Below, piece by piece: positions 33,866-43,480 of a stretch of 64,000 bases of DNA (its first letter is position 1; each line of letters opens with the position of its first letter). This DNA comes from Marinoscillum sp964351625 (GTDB taxonomy: Bacteria > Bacteroidota > Bacteroidia > Cytophagales > Cyclobacteriaceae), in the NCBI GenBank assembly GCA_964351625.1, contig CAYGOV010000007.1, positions 118,763-182,762 on the forward strand, read 5' to 3'. Position numbers and translations under genes: made by a program. A model generated the notes under the pieces. It saw only the letters and a program-made list of their open reading frames with translations. It had not been told where the DNA came from and did no database searches.

Positions 33866-35323
33866 ATGAAGAAAAGTGCAATTGTAATCGTGTTGGTGAG
33901 TTTTGCTTCAGCAATAATGGGAAGTCTTTTGACCCATCATTTATTACAAAAAGACATTGTTAAAAATGACTCTTCTAGTTTGGTCAGCTACGCTTCTTCA
34001 TCCGAATCAAGCACTTTTCATGAACCAAATTTTCACTCTATCAAACATGAGGATATTGGGGAAAATGTTGATTTTGTAGAGGCCGCAGAAGCCAGTACTT
34101 CGAGCGTAGTTTTTATACAAACATTAAGTGAATATGACTACCATACTGGTCATTGGCTGGATTGGTTTTTTGAGCCGCGCTCTTCCGAGCAAATTGGAAG
34201 TGGATCTGGCGTTATACTTTCCGCAGATGGGTATATCGTCACCAACAACCATGTAGTGGACAAAGCAGATATAATCAAGGTCTCTCATGGCAAGCGCACT
34301 TATGATGCGAAACTCATAGGCAAAGATCCAAGCACCGATCTTGCGATAATCAAAGTGGAAAAAACAGACCTGCCCGCCATCTCATTTGGGAATTCCAATC
34401 AATTGAATGTTGGGGAATGGGTACTCGCTGTAGGCAATCCTTTCAACCTAACCTCTACGGTCACGGCTGGTATCGTCAGTGCTAAAGGAAGAAATATCAA
34501 TATCTTAAAAGATAAATTTCCAATAGAGTCCTTCATCCAAACAGATGCTGCCATAAACCCTGGCAACAGCGGTGGTGCTTTGGTAAACACTAAAGGTGAA
34601 TTGGTAGGAATCAACACAGCTATCCTTTCGCGTACAGGAACATACGCTGGTTATGGGTTCGCTATTCCTGCCAATATTGTCAAGAAAGTATATGAGGACA
34701 TCAAGCAATACGGGGAAGTTCAAAAGGCTTTCCTGGGTGCAGAATATATTGATATCAATAGTGAATTGGCTTCTAAAATGTCATTGGAAGATTTCTCTGG
34801 GGTGATCATCACCAATGTACAGCGAGAAGGTGCTGCGGAAAAAGGAAACTTACAGAAGGGTGATGTAATCAGAGAAATCAATGGTATTCAAGTTCAAAAT
34901 CGTGCTTTCTTGGAAGAATACCTTGCCAATCTCTACCCTGGAGACAATGTGGATTTCGCACTAGAGCGTGAGGGCAAAAAAGTCAATAAGAAAATCACGC
35001 TGACCAATAAGGAAGGAACTACAGATATAATCAAACGAGAAATCTACTTTTCAGAATGGTTAAATGCATCCTTCGTAAGTGTCCCAAAGGTGGAACGAGA
35101 CCTGATAGGAATTAAAAGCGGTATTAAAGTCGTGGATTATAAACGCTCTGGCGTTTTCTCAGAACTAGGCTTATCTGAGGGATTTATCATCACTCACATC
35201 AACAATACCAATATTGAAAGTGCTGAACGCTTTTCTGAGATCCTACAAAACATCAAAGGAAGAGTGATCATATCAGGCATAGACCAACGTGGACGAAAAG
35301 TCTATTATCCGTACTATTTTTAA
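33866..35323 (+). CDS. HtrA/DegP-family serine protease
   Basis: A 485-residue S1C protease. An N-terminal hydrophobic segment (~5-24) serves as signal peptide or anchor. The catalytic triad is His129 (TNNHVVD), Asp158 (STDLAII) and Ser235 (NPGNSGGAL). Two PDZ domains follow at ~285-370 and ~385-470. It should act in the periplasm as chaperone and protease for misfolded envelope proteins. It converges with dnaA and the two stop codons share TTAA (35320-35323). A small inverted repeat AGGTT/AACCT followed by T's lies in the 184 bases upstream. Symbol withheld because DegP, DegQ and DegS types cannot be told apart here. Confidence 0.94.
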   Translation: MKKSAIVIVLVSFASAIMGSLLTHHLLQKDIVKNDSSSLVSYASSSESSTFHEPNFHSIKHEDIGENVDFVEAAEASTSSVVFIQTLSEYDYHTGHWLDWFFEPRSSEQIGSGSGVILSADGYIVTNNHVVDKADIIKVSHGKRTYDAKLIGKDPSTDLAIIKVEKTDLPAISFGNSNQLNVGEWVLAVGNPFNLTSTVTAGIVSAKGRNINILKDKFPIESFIQTDAAINPGNSGGALVNTKGELVGINTAILSRTGTYAGYGFAIPANIVKKVYEDIKQYGEVQKAFLGAEYIDINSELASKMSLEDFSGVIITNVQREGAAEKGNLQKGDVIREINGIQVQNRAFLEEYLANLYPGDNVDFALEREGKKVNKKITLTNKEGTTDIIKREIYFSEWLNASFVSVPKVERDLIGIKSGIKVVDYKRSGVFSELGLSEGFIITHINNTNIESAERFSEILQNIKGRVIISGIDQRGRKVYYPYYF

Positions 35324-36726
35324 ACTACGGCAGTTTTGATTTTCAGCTTCTTCTTTAGCTCATCAATGGAGTAACGAAACTTTGCGTTCGTATCTATCAT
35401 ATCATTCACTGACTGAACAGCGTGGATCACTGTGGAGTGATCTCTACCACCAAAATGATAGCCTATTGACTTCAAGGACAGATTGGTATAATCTTTCGAG
35501 AAGTACATAGCTACTTGTCGAGCAATGACGATCTCCTTTTTTCGTGTCTTGGCTTTGAGATCCTCTTGACTTACTTTGAAATAGTCACCCACAGTTTTCT
35601 GTATGTAATCAATACCTACCTCAGTATCTATGTCAGTGACAATGTGCTTAAGAATCTGCTTTGCCAGCTCCAAGTCCATCTCACGGTGAGTCAACGACGC
35701 ATGAGCAATCAACGAAATGACCACCCCTTCTAGTTCACGAATATTCGTATCTACAGTATATGCAATATACTCTATGACCTCATGAGGAATCTCAATGCCA
35801 TCAGCTTCCATCTTTGTCTGGATGATCGCCATTCGAGTTTCAAAATCAGGGGCTTGAAGATCAGCTGTAAGACCCCACTTAAATCGGGAAACAAGACGCT
35901 CTTGCAGACCTTTCAAATCACGAGGAGCGCAATCAGATGTCATGATGATCTGCTTCCCGCCTTGATGAAGATGATTGAAAATATGGAAGAAAATTTCTTG
36001 AGTTTTTTCTTTTTCCTTCAGGAATTGCACATCATCAAGAATGAGCACATCTACCTCTTTATAGTAATTAATGAAATCCTGAAGATTGTTATTTCTTAAA
36101 GCTTCTATGAATTGGTTCGTGAATTTTTCCGAAGCAACATAAATGATTCGCTTGCTTCGATCATCCGCTATGATCTGATTACCAATTGCCTGAACCAAAT
36201 GGGTTTTACCAAGACCTACACCGCCATAAAACATCAAAGGGTTGAAAGATGTAATTCCCGGCTTCTGTGCTACAGCGTAACCAGCAGATCGAGCCAATCG
36301 ATTACAATCTCCTTCGATAAAATTTTCGAATCGATAGGATGCATTAAGATTGGAATTTTTCTTCAGCTCTTGATGAAAATCTGGATTCTTATAGGCATCG
36401 TATCCATTGACACGATTTTTATTCTGACTATTGCTTGACCCTGAGACGTTTATCGTTACTGGCTTGACCTGATCATCTCCCCTATCTACTACTACAGAAT
36501 ATTCTAATCTACCATTCTCACCAACCTCAGCCTTGATCGCTTGCTTCAATAGGTGGACATAATTTTCCTCTAGCCATTCATAAAAAAATTGGCTAGGTAC
36601 CTGAATAGTAAGCACTTGCTGCTCCATTCTTACAGGTACAATTGGCTCGAACCAGGTCGAAAAACTTTGAGTAGGAATGCGCTCCTTAATAAAAAGGAGA
36701 CATCTTTCCCATGTCTCTAAATACAT
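35320..36726 (-). CDS. dnaA: Chromosomal replication initiator protein DnaA
   Basis: AAA+ protein that melts oriC and loads helicase. The 468-residue protein has domain I (WERCLLFIKERIPTQSFSTW), a linker rich in Asn/Ser (~100-125), the AAA+ core with Walker A GGVGLGKTHL (~168-177) and Walker B DVLILDDVQFL, and the C-terminal DNA-binding domain with GGRDHSTVIHAVQSV, the DnaA signature. ATG 36726. A DnaA box and a hairpin lie in its 5' region, consistent with autorepression. Confidence 0.98.
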   Translation of the reverse strand: MYLETWERCLLFIKERIPTQSFSTWFEPIVPVRMEQQVLTIQVPSQFFYEWLEENYVHLLKQAIKAEVGENGRLEYSVVVDRGDDQVKPVTINVSGSSNSQNKNRVNGYDAYKNPDFHQELKKNSNLNASYRFENFIEGDCNRLARSAGYAVAQKPGITSFNPLMFYGGVGLGKTHLVQAIGNQIIADDRSKRIIYVASEKFTNQFIEALRNNNLQDFINYYKEVDVLILDDVQFLKEKEKTQEIFFHIFNHLHQGGKQIIMTSDCAPRDLKGLQERLVSRFKWGLTADLQAPDFETRMAIIQTKMEADGIEIPHEVIEYIAYTVDTNIRELEGVVISLIAHASLTHREMDLELAKQILKHIVTDIDTEVGIDYIQKTVGDYFKVSQEDLKAKTRKKEIVIARQVAMYFSKDYTNLSLKSIGYHFGGRDHSTVIHAVQSVNDMIDTNAKFRYSIDELKKKLKIKTAVV

Positions 36727-36763
36727 TGGCGATCTATATTTTTATTGGACAAAACCCAAAAAA

Positions 36764-36793
36764 TGAGGTCCTCTTGAGAAGAGGGGAACCTCA
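36764..36793 (-). promoter_or_regulatory. Imperfect hairpin in the dnaA leader
   Basis: TGAGGT (36764-36769) pairs with ACCTCA (36788-36793) and CCTCTT (36770-36775) with AAGAGG (36779-36784), with a 3-base bulge on one side and a GAG loop. It lies 37 bases upstream of the dnaA ATG. No T-run follows, so it may be a leader structure or protein-binding site. Confidence 0.4.
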
Positions 36794-36797
36794 AAAT

Positions 36798-36806
36798 TGT
36801 GGATAA
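36798..36806 (-). promoter_or_regulatory. DnaA box (TTATCCACA) upstream of dnaA
   Basis: The minus strand reads TTATCCACA, a perfect consensus DnaA box, 71 bases before the dnaA start. It is the only perfect box in the 240-base gap, so it suits autoregulation of dnaA better than an origin. Confidence 0.65.
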
Positions 36807-36966
36807 ATACCTTAAGAAAAAAATGAGTTTCGTCCTTGACTTTTAATAAAGTTTGCCCTGAACCCGTATTCGTTGATTGGCATTTAATTTTCTTTAAAAA
36901 ATCCAAAATCAAATGACACTAATGCCGTAATAATCTTAATATTAGCGTTCATTAAAAAATTTTCTC

Positions 36967-39951
36967 ATGAATTCACACCCCCCCAAATTTGACGAATTCA
37001 AAAATGTAGGTTTTGAAGATTGGATCGAAGCAATAAACACTTCCTCTGAAAAAACAGATGGCGAACTTTTAAAGTGGTCATCGCTTGGTCCAAAAATCAA
37101 AGCTCTTTACGATTCAAATGACTCACTTTATTTTCCTAACTCAAATGATAAATTCAGCAAAGCATGGGTTCAGTATGAACACATTCAAATAGATGATGAA
37201 AAAAGTGCGAACGCATTGGCACTAGATGCACTGAGTAATGGATGTGAGGGAATTATTTTCGAAGGGAAATTCGAGGAAGTTAATTTTGATAGTCTGTTAG
37301 AAGGTATCCTTCCAGAATATTGCTTCCTTTCCTTTATAGCTACAGAAAAAGTCAAGGCCGCGCTTCCCCAAATCAAATTCAATGGATTCTCAAGTGGATT
37401 TTCACCTAGAGAAGATCAATCCAGCCTTATTAAAGTCAATACTGAAAATTTAGATTGGATTGATCATAACCGCCACATAATAAAGGAAACCATCTCTGAA
37501 CTTGAGAGCAAGAGCAAAAACTCTATTGTAGTATGGATTGATGTCACGGAAAACTTCTACCATGAAATTGCTCGAATAAGGGCTCTCAAATTTTGCTTTA
37601 TCACACTCGCAGAAATATATAAAGAATCAAAGGTTCAAATTCACGCAAACATTCTAAGTGGAAAAAATGAAAGCCACCACATTCTTAAACAAACCACGGC
37701 TGGTCTTTCTGCAATTATAAGTGGAGCAGATAGTATTTCATTTGAGAGTGGTGATAAAAATTGGCTAGGGGGAGCATCTCGGAGAATAAGTAGAAATGTA
37801 GGCAATATCTTAAGAGAAGAATCCAGACTAGCTGATTCAAGGAATGCTTCCTCAGGTTCATACTTTCTAGATGAACTTACCGCTACTCTGATCAAGACTT
37901 TTTCGAGTGAATTAATTGATTTCCAATTACCAAAGGCGATGGAAAAAAATAACCAATCTAAATTTTCTCACCTTCAAAATCCTCCTGGATTCCCACCGTA
38001 CACAAGAGGCCCATATGCTTCCATGTACACAAAACGGCCTTGGACGATTCGCCAGTATGCTGGATTTTCAACAGCTGAGGAGTCTAATGCCTTCTACAGA
38101 AGGAATCTTGCTGCTGGACAAAAAGGACTTTCCGTAGCTTTTGATTTAGCAACCCATAGAGGTTATGACAGTGATCATCCACGAGTGACAGGAGATGTGG
38201 GCAAAGCAGGAGTAGCTATAGATACGGTCGAGGATATGAAAATACTCTTCGACAGTATCCCATTAGACCAGATGTCAGTATCAATGACTATGAATGGCGC
38301 TGTGCTGCCGATACTAGCTTTCTATATAGTAGCAGCGGAGGAAAAAGGTGTAAAGCCTGAGCAACTGAGCGGCACAATTCAAAATGATATTTTAAAAGAA
38401 TTCATGGTGCGTAACACTTACATCTATCCTCCTGAGCCTTCTATGCGCATCGTCTCAGATATTTTTAAATATTCTTCAGCGCACATGCCCAAATTCAATT
38501 CCATAAGCATAAGCGGCTATCACATGCATGAAGCAGGAGCCACTGCCGCTCAGGAGTTGGCTTTTACCTTGGCTGATGGCGTGGAGTATGTGAAGAAAGG
38601 TATCGAAGCAGGTCTTGACATAGATGCTTTTGCTCCACGACTTTCATTCTTCTGGGGAATCGGCATGGATTTCTTTACAGAAATAGCAAAATTAAGAGCA
38701 GGTCGTGCACTTTGGGCCAAATTAATAAAGCCCTACAATCCAAAAGATCCTAAATCCCTAATGCTTCGAGCGCATTGTCAGACCTCTGGCTATAGCCTCT
38801 CGGCTCAAGACCCATACAACAATATCTCCAGAACAGCTTTAGAGGCACTCGCAGCAGTCTTTGGTCATACCCAGTCACTTCATACCAATTCCATGGATGA
38901 AGCTATTGCATTGCCTACTGACTACTCTGCACGCATTGCTAGGGAAACTCAGATCTATCTTCAAAAGGAAATAGATGTCAATCAAGTAATTGACCCTTGG
39001 GGTGGATCCGAGTTCGTGGAAAAACTCACAGAGGAGCTTATAAATGAAGCGTGGCAATTGATTGAAGAAATGGAGTCATTCGGAGGGATGTCTAAGGCCA
39101 TAGAATTAGGAATTCCAAAGATGAAAATCGAGGAAGCTGCAGCACGCAAACAAGCCAGAATAGATAGCCGCGAGGAAATTATCGTAGGGGTCAACAAATA
39201 TCAGACTGATTCCAAAACTGTCATTGATTTACTCGAAGTTGATAACAATGCAGTGCGCATCAGCCAAATTGATAGAATTGAAAAAATTAAATCTTCAAGA
39301 GATAATCCTGCGGTCGAAGAAGCATTGAATTCTCTCATCAAGGCTGCAAACGCCAATGGGAATCTGCTGGAATACTGTATTGACGCAGCTCGTAAACGAG
39401 CAACACTTGGTGAAATATCTGAAGCGCTAGTAACTATCTTTGGTAGATACGAAGCAAAAAATCAAACCATTACGGGCGTGTATTCAGCAGAAATAAAACA
39501 AAATCAAGACTTTAAGGAGGCGATGAAATTGGCTGACCAATTTGCAGCACTTGATGGCAGGCGTCCACGGATTCTCGTAGCTAAGATGGGGCAAGATGGC
39601 CATGACCGTGGAGCTAAAATAATATCCTCAGCTTTCGCTGATATTGGCTTTGATGTAGATATTGGCTCATTATTTAGAACACCTGCAGAAGTGGCACGTC
39701 AGGCTGCGGAAAACGACGTTCATGTAGTTGGGGCTTCCTCATTAGCAGGCGGACATAAGAGCCTAGTGCCAGAACTTATAGATGAGCTTAAAAAAATAGG
39801 CAGAGAGGACATAATGGTAATTGCAGGAGGCATCATCCCTGATGCAGACCATGAATACCTTATGAGTCAAGGCGTCTCATTTATTTTTGGTCCTGGCACA
39901 GTCATTTCTAAAGCAGCTCAAGAAATACTTCATAAACTCTTGAACGCATAA
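36967..39951 (+). CDS. Methylmalonyl-CoA mutase, fused small- and large-subunit type
   Basis: B12-dependent interconversion of (R)-methylmalonyl-CoA and succinyl-CoA. Residues ~330-994 are a complete MutB-like catalytic subunit: PPYTRGPYASMYTKRPWTIR, YAGFSTAEESN (~363), the substrate barrel, and the cobalamin domain with DGHDRG carrying the lower-ligand His879. Residues 1-~330 correspond to a shortened MutA-like barrel: FEDWIEAIN at the start, and NFYHEIARIRALKF plus SAIISGADSISFES and RISRNVGNILREESRL, which mirror equivalent MutA segments. Normally MutA and MutB are separate chains; here they are one 994-residue protein. meaB follows after two minus-strand genes. A perfect bidirectional hairpin ends the gene. 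Confidence 0.92.
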   Translation: MNSHPPKFDEFKNVGFEDWIEAINTSSEKTDGELLKWSSLGPKIKALYDSNDSLYFPNSNDKFSKAWVQYEHIQIDDEKSANALALDALSNGCEGIIFEGKFEEVNFDSLLEGILPEYCFLSFIATEKVKAALPQIKFNGFSSGFSPREDQSSLIKVNTENLDWIDHNRHIIKETISELESKSKNSIVVWIDVTENFYHEIARIRALKFCFITLAEIYKESKVQIHANILSGKNESHHILKQTTAGLSAIISGADSISFESGDKNWLGGASRRISRNVGNILREESRLADSRNASSGSYFLDELTATLIKTFSSELIDFQLPKAMEKNNQSKFSHLQNPPGFPPYTRGPYASMYTKRPWTIRQYAGFSTAEESNAFYRRNLAAGQKGLSVAFDLATHRGYDSDHPRVTGDVGKAGVAIDTVEDMKILFDSIPLDQMSVSMTMNGAVLPILAFYIVAAEEKGVKPEQLSGTIQNDILKEFMVRNTYIYPPEPSMRIVSDIFKYSSAHMPKFNSISISGYHMHEAGATAAQELAFTLADGVEYVKKGIEAGLDIDAFAPRLSFFWGIGMDFFTEIAKLRAGRALWAKLIKPYNPKDPKSLMLRAHCQTSGYSLSAQDPYNNISRTALEALAAVFGHTQSLHTNSMDEAIALPTDYSARIARETQIYLQKEIDVNQVIDPWGGSEFVEKLTEELINEAWQLIEEMESFGGMSKAIELGIPKMKIEEAAARKQARIDSREEIIVGVNKYQTDSKTVIDLLEVDNNAVRISQIDRIEKIKSSRDNPAVEEALNSLIKAANANGNLLEYCIDAARKRATLGEISEALVTIFGRYEAKNQTITGVYSAEIKQNQDFKEAMKLADQFAALDGRRPRILVAKMGQDGHDRGAKIISSAFADIGFDVDIGSLFRTPAEVARQAAENDVHVVGASSLAGGHKSLVPELIDELKKIGREDIMVIAGGIIPDADHEYLMSQGVSFIFGPGTVISKAAQEILHKLLNA

Positions 39952-39984
39952 AAAAAGGGATTCAACTAAGTTGAATCCCTTTTT
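39952..39984. terminator. Bidirectional rho-independent terminator after the mutase gene
   Basis: AAAAAGGGATTCAAC (39952-39966), loop TAA, and GTTGAATCCCTTTTT (39970-39984) form a perfect 15-bp stem beginning right after the mutase stop codon. A-run and T-run on either side let it work for both convergent genes. Confidence 0.9.
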
Positions 39985-40001
39985 AGTTTGGTAAGTTCTG
40001 C

Positions 40002-40928
40002 TTATTGAGCTAGACCGTTCTTAATTAAGAAGTTTGTGTAAAGCTCCCTGAAATCTTCGATTTCAGGTGCCATTTTGATCGCTTCTTCATACTTAGTCAA
40101 GGCATCTAGAATTAGACCATTTTCCTCATAGAATGAAGCATAAATAATTTTGTTGAGTGGGCTATCGTCTGAAACTTCGCTCTTCAGATTAGCAAGATTC
40201 TCTTGAATCTCAACTTTATCACCTGCTTTAACCTTCTTGATCCCTACTTCCCCAGAAGCGATCTCATCGTCTCCTTTCTTGTAAACTTTCACAAGATAAA
40301 GTCCCATGTCGTATGCTAATGCTTCATCAGAGAAATCTAAAGTAATAGAACCTTTTGAAGTCTCTTCAGAGTAAATTTCCTCATTGAAAATGTTTTCTAT
40401 TTTCACCAGATAAGAATCACCATCAACAAATCCTTCAGGTGCATCCCATCTAAGAATGGCAATATCACCGAGTAAATCAGCCTGACTTGGGGCCATTACA
40501 TTGATAGCTGCAGAACCCGTAGCTCTTGATACAGCTCCAGTTGCATTGAGTCTTGAACGATAGTTGGTGTTCTCCTCTTCGTTCATTTTATTCATTACAA
40601 AACTTGCATACCTACTAGCGATACTTGTGCTTCCTGTAGTGATTGTCTTCTCTAGGTCAGATATCTTCTTTGTACCTGCGCCACGAATTTCTGTGGTTTT
40701 ACCAGAAGAATGCATGAGACCAATGTACGCATCTTCAGATGCGATAATTTCATCTCCAGAACTCAGCTTGGCTCCAGTTTTTAGCGATTCCGCTGTTCCG
40801 GCACCTGCCTTTTTAACTTGGTTACTCCCTTTGTTTGCCAAAACTCTGAATGCATAGTCCTGAGCCGATGCAATTGTGGTCATTAAGACCATGCTGGCAA
40901 CAAATAAATAAGAAATGAGCTTTCTCAT
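40002..40928 (-). CDS. Secreted FecR-like domain protein with C-terminal TPR-like helices
   Basis: A 308-residue protein with a signal peptide (MRKLISYLFVASMVLMTTIASAQ... start at ATG 40928; another ATG two codons upstream at 40934). Residues ~22-75 match the FecR-domain pattern (AESLKTGAKLSSGDEIIASE, YIGLMHSSGKTTEIRG). Residues ~130-215 look like an Ig/Fn3-like beta domain (AILRWDAPEGFVDGDSYLVK). The last ~60 residues form a TPR-like helical pair (LNKIIYASFYEENGLILDAL). It is 34 bases downstream of the CHASE2 gene in the same operon. FecR-domain and CHASE2 proteins are known to be encoded together in several phyla; here neither has an output domain. Confidence 0.75.
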   Translation of the reverse strand: MRKLISYLFVASMVLMTTIASAQDYAFRVLANKGSNQVKKAGAGTAESLKTGAKLSSGDEIIASEDAYIGLMHSSGKTTEIRGAGTKKISDLEKTITTGSTSIASRYASFVMNKMNEEENTNYRSRLNATGAVSRATGSAAINVMAPSQADLLGDIAILRWDAPEGFVDGDSYLVKIENIFNEEIYSEETSKGSITLDFSDEALAYDMGLYLVKVYKKGDDEIASGEVGIKKVKAGDKVEIQENLANLKSEVSDDSPLNKIIYASFYEENGLILDALTKYEEAIKMAPEIEDFRELYTNFLIKNGLAQ

Positions 40929-40962
40929 AATCATATAGCGTTTATTGAATTACTTAGTAAAG

Positions 40963-42210
40963 TTATAATTTATCCATTTTAAATAGTGCTTTTCTACCTT
41001 CTTTGGTAAATGAATTTTTCACTACTCCATAATAAACCTCCAAAGAATCCCCTGCGAGGCCTACCGCGCCTAGGGCAATTCCAATAGATAGTTTAAAGGA
41101 ATAAAACTCCATTACATAAATCACGCCAAAAACAAGTACGCCTATTTCCAATAACTGAAAAAGTTTGGTAATACCATCGTACCACTTTGGCAATCTTTTA
41201 TATACCCAAGAAAATAAAGCCACATTTAAAAAACACAGAATGACAGCAAATACTATGCCTGCATTATCACTCATATAATTTATATAATCTTCATCTAATA
41301 TCATTGAAATGATATTGGCATGAACAACCCCGCCATACATATCAGGAAAAGCACGGCCAATGTACTTCTTATTCAATGGTGTGAAAAATTTATCTTCTAA
41401 TGATTCCCTGTCCCCTAAATATTTACCTAAGTAACAGAACATGACCACTTTACCAGTGATCATATCAGGAGTGAAATTTTCTTCAAACACATCGGCTACA
41501 TCAAGTGCATAATATTTGTTACCAAATTTGGTTGCACCATAATCAAGTACGTTGCCTTTATAATTAATGACTTCTACTTCATTGCCCCTTGCTAAGAAAC
41601 TAGCTGCTGCTGCCGAGTCATAATAACTTGCCATTTGCACCGCAAATGCAACTTGTTGTTCTCCTTGGATGTCGAATTTTGGATAGAACTCTCTACACAT
41701 TTTAAGATCTTCCTGCACCTCAGCATCCGTTATTAGATTAACGAACGCATTTCGCTCAGCGAACTCATTAAATACTTCCCAAGAATATGCAATAGTATCT
41801 TGCGTTGGGTCAACCGGATGCGGCAGTAGCTTAGATGCTAGTATTAGGTGTGGAACACTTGCAAGACCTTCTAGTAGCATCATGTCTCCCAAAGTATCTT
41901 CTTTAGGTGTGTAGAAGAAGGAGTCAATACCTATGACAGCCGGATTGTATTGGGAAATGATTTGTAGCATCATCCCTATTTCTCCACGCTGTAGGTTGCT
42001 TAGGTTGACCAAGACAACACGATCATCACCTACTGGATCATCACGAAGTTGAGAAAACACGATATCTGTGAACTCCATATCGTCAAATGCCTGTCCGATT
42101 GGATCAAACACATCAAAAACTTTGAAGGCGGTCATACTATCAAAAACCCCCATCAATCCGAAAATGAAAAGGGTACCTAAGATTACGTCAAGCCAAAACT
42201 TTCTAAACAT
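40963..42210 (-). CDS. CHASE2 sensor-domain membrane protein without output domain
   Basis: A 415-residue protein. One N-terminal membrane helix (~8-24) is followed by an extracytoplasmic CHASE2 domain (~40-310; VVLVNLSNLQRGEIGMMLQI, NPAVIGIDSFFYTPKEDT, FPDMYGGVVHANIISMIL are characteristic), then three C-terminal membrane helices (~320-340, ~357-374, ~377-395). The protein ends ~20 residues after the last helix (KNSFTKEGRKALFKMDKL), so there is no kinase, cyclase or GGDEF output. It is first in an operon with the FecR-like protein, and the pair is inserted between the mutase and meaB genes. Ligand and signalling partner unknown. Confidence 0.88.
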   Translation of the reverse strand: MFRKFWLDVILGTLFIFGLMGVFDSMTAFKVFDVFDPIGQAFDDMEFTDIVFSQLRDDPVGDDRVVLVNLSNLQRGEIGMMLQIISQYNPAVIGIDSFFYTPKEDTLGDMMLLEGLASVPHLILASKLLPHPVDPTQDTIAYSWEVFNEFAERNAFVNLITDAEVQEDLKMCREFYPKFDIQGEQQVAFAVQMASYYDSAAAASFLARGNEVEVINYKGNVLDYGATKFGNKYYALDVADVFEENFTPDMITGKVVMFCYLGKYLGDRESLEDKFFTPLNKKYIGRAFPDMYGGVVHANIISMILDEDYINYMSDNAGIVFAVILCFLNVALFSWVYKRLPKWYDGITKLFQLLEIGVLVFGVIYVMEFYSFKLSIGIALGAVGLAGDSLEVYYGVVKNSFTKEGRKALFKMDKL

Positions 42211-42351
42211 GATATTGTGGTTAGCGGGTAATTAAAAAAGACTTTAGATTACTCGCAAGTAAAAGGCATTCCATCACAGATCAAATGCAATATAAATAAA
42301 ATATAATTTTTTATTAAATAAAAACAATTTTTTCACCCCATTTTGTGTGTC

Positions 42352-43335
42352 ATGACCTTCTCAAAGAAAATAAGACCTACAAATGATGAATTATTTCAAG
42401 GCATTTGTGAAAGTAATACCCTAATTCTTAGTCGGGCAATTACGATTATTGAGAGTTCGCTTACTAAAGATAGGGCCTCAGCCACCTTACTGTTAGATAA
42501 ACTATTGCCTCGCACAGGTAAAAGTGTTCGTATTGGTGTTACAGGGATTCCTGGTGTCGGGAAAAGCACTTTCATCGAGGCTTTCGGTAATCAACTCACA
42601 AAGCTTGGTAAAAAAGTGGCTGTGTTGTCGGTAGACCCTACAAGTTCAATGAGCCGTGGAAGCATTTTAGGAGATAAGACTAGAATGTCTGAATTGGCGC
42701 ATAATAAAGATGCTTATATAAGACCCTCTCCGGCAGGAGACTCGCTTGGTGGTGTTGCACCCAAAACTAGGGAGGCGATTTTACTTTGTGAAGCAGCGGG
42801 GTTTGATATCATAATAGTTGAAACTGTAGGCGTTGGACAAAGCGAAACGATAGTTCGAGACATGACAGACTTCTTTCTTTTACTAATGATCCCTGGTGCT
42901 GGAGACGATCTTCAAGGAATGAAACGAGGCATTATGGAAATGGCGGATGCAATTGTTATTAATAAAGCCGATGGGAATAACCTGCAAGCTGCTAAGGTCG
43001 CCCAGAATGCCTACTCTAGTGCTATCCACCTCTTTCCTCCAAAATCCTCTGGCTGGATAGTGACTGTAAAAACATGCTCAGCCATTAATGGCAATGGGGT
43101 CACAGAGATTTGGGAGACTATAGAACAATACCAGACCAAGATGACAGTAAATGGCTATCTATTTGAGAATCGCAACCAGCAGCGTATTAAATGGCTGCAT
43201 GAACTCATAAAAGAGAAGCTCACATCTAATTTTTTTAGTGACACATTAAAACAATCTCAAATAAAGTCTTTAACCGAGCAGGTTGTCAATGAAAAAATAT
43301 CGGTCAGAAAGGCGCTAGAGTTGGTCTTTAATTAA
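42352..43335 (+). CDS. meaB: MeaB, methylmalonyl-CoA mutase-associated GTPase
   Basis: A 327-residue G3E-family P-loop GTPase that gates cobalamin loading and protects the mutase from inactivation. ATG 42352 is used; the upstream in-frame TTG at 42343 is not needed. Motifs: Walker A GIPGVGKST (~64-72), LSVDPTSSMSRGSILGDKTR (switch region, ~91-110), VETVGVGQSE (~161-170) and NKAD (~206-209). The dimerisation helices are at the C-terminus. It lies 2.4 kb downstream of the mutase, just upstream of a cobalamin-type ABC uptake operon. Confidence 0.95.
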   Translation: MTFSKKIRPTNDELFQGICESNTLILSRAITIIESSLTKDRASATLLLDKLLPRTGKSVRIGVTGIPGVGKSTFIEAFGNQLTKLGKKVAVLSVDPTSSMSRGSILGDKTRMSELAHNKDAYIRPSPAGDSLGGVAPKTREAILLCEAAGFDIIIVETVGVGQSETIVRDMTDFFLLLMIPGAGDDLQGMKRGIMEMADAIVINKADGNNLQAAKVAQNAYSSAIHLFPPKSSGWIVTVKTCSAINGNGVTEIWETIEQYQTKMTVNGYLFENRNQQRIKWLHELIKEKLTSNFFSDTLKQSQIKSLTEQVVNEKISVRKALELVFN

Positions 43336-43480
43336 AATTCTGAAACAAGCCTTTCATTTGTATTCGCACACTATATTGTCTGACCTTTTATCAGTGATTG
43401 ACAGATATAGTAGCTAGCAAACCTAGTAAGCTTCAATTCATTTTCTACTTAGTAATATTTTTTGGTCAATTTTGACCTCA

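Noticed and set aside
36727..36966. Chromosomal origin next to dnaA
   Set aside because: Only one perfect DnaA box and no clear cluster or unwinding element; the neighbouring genes do not form the usual dnaA-dnaN order.
43336..43480. Cobalamin riboswitch before the binding-protein gene
   Set aside because: No B12-box-like conserved block and no pairing that would build the long multi-helix structure could be found in 145 bases.
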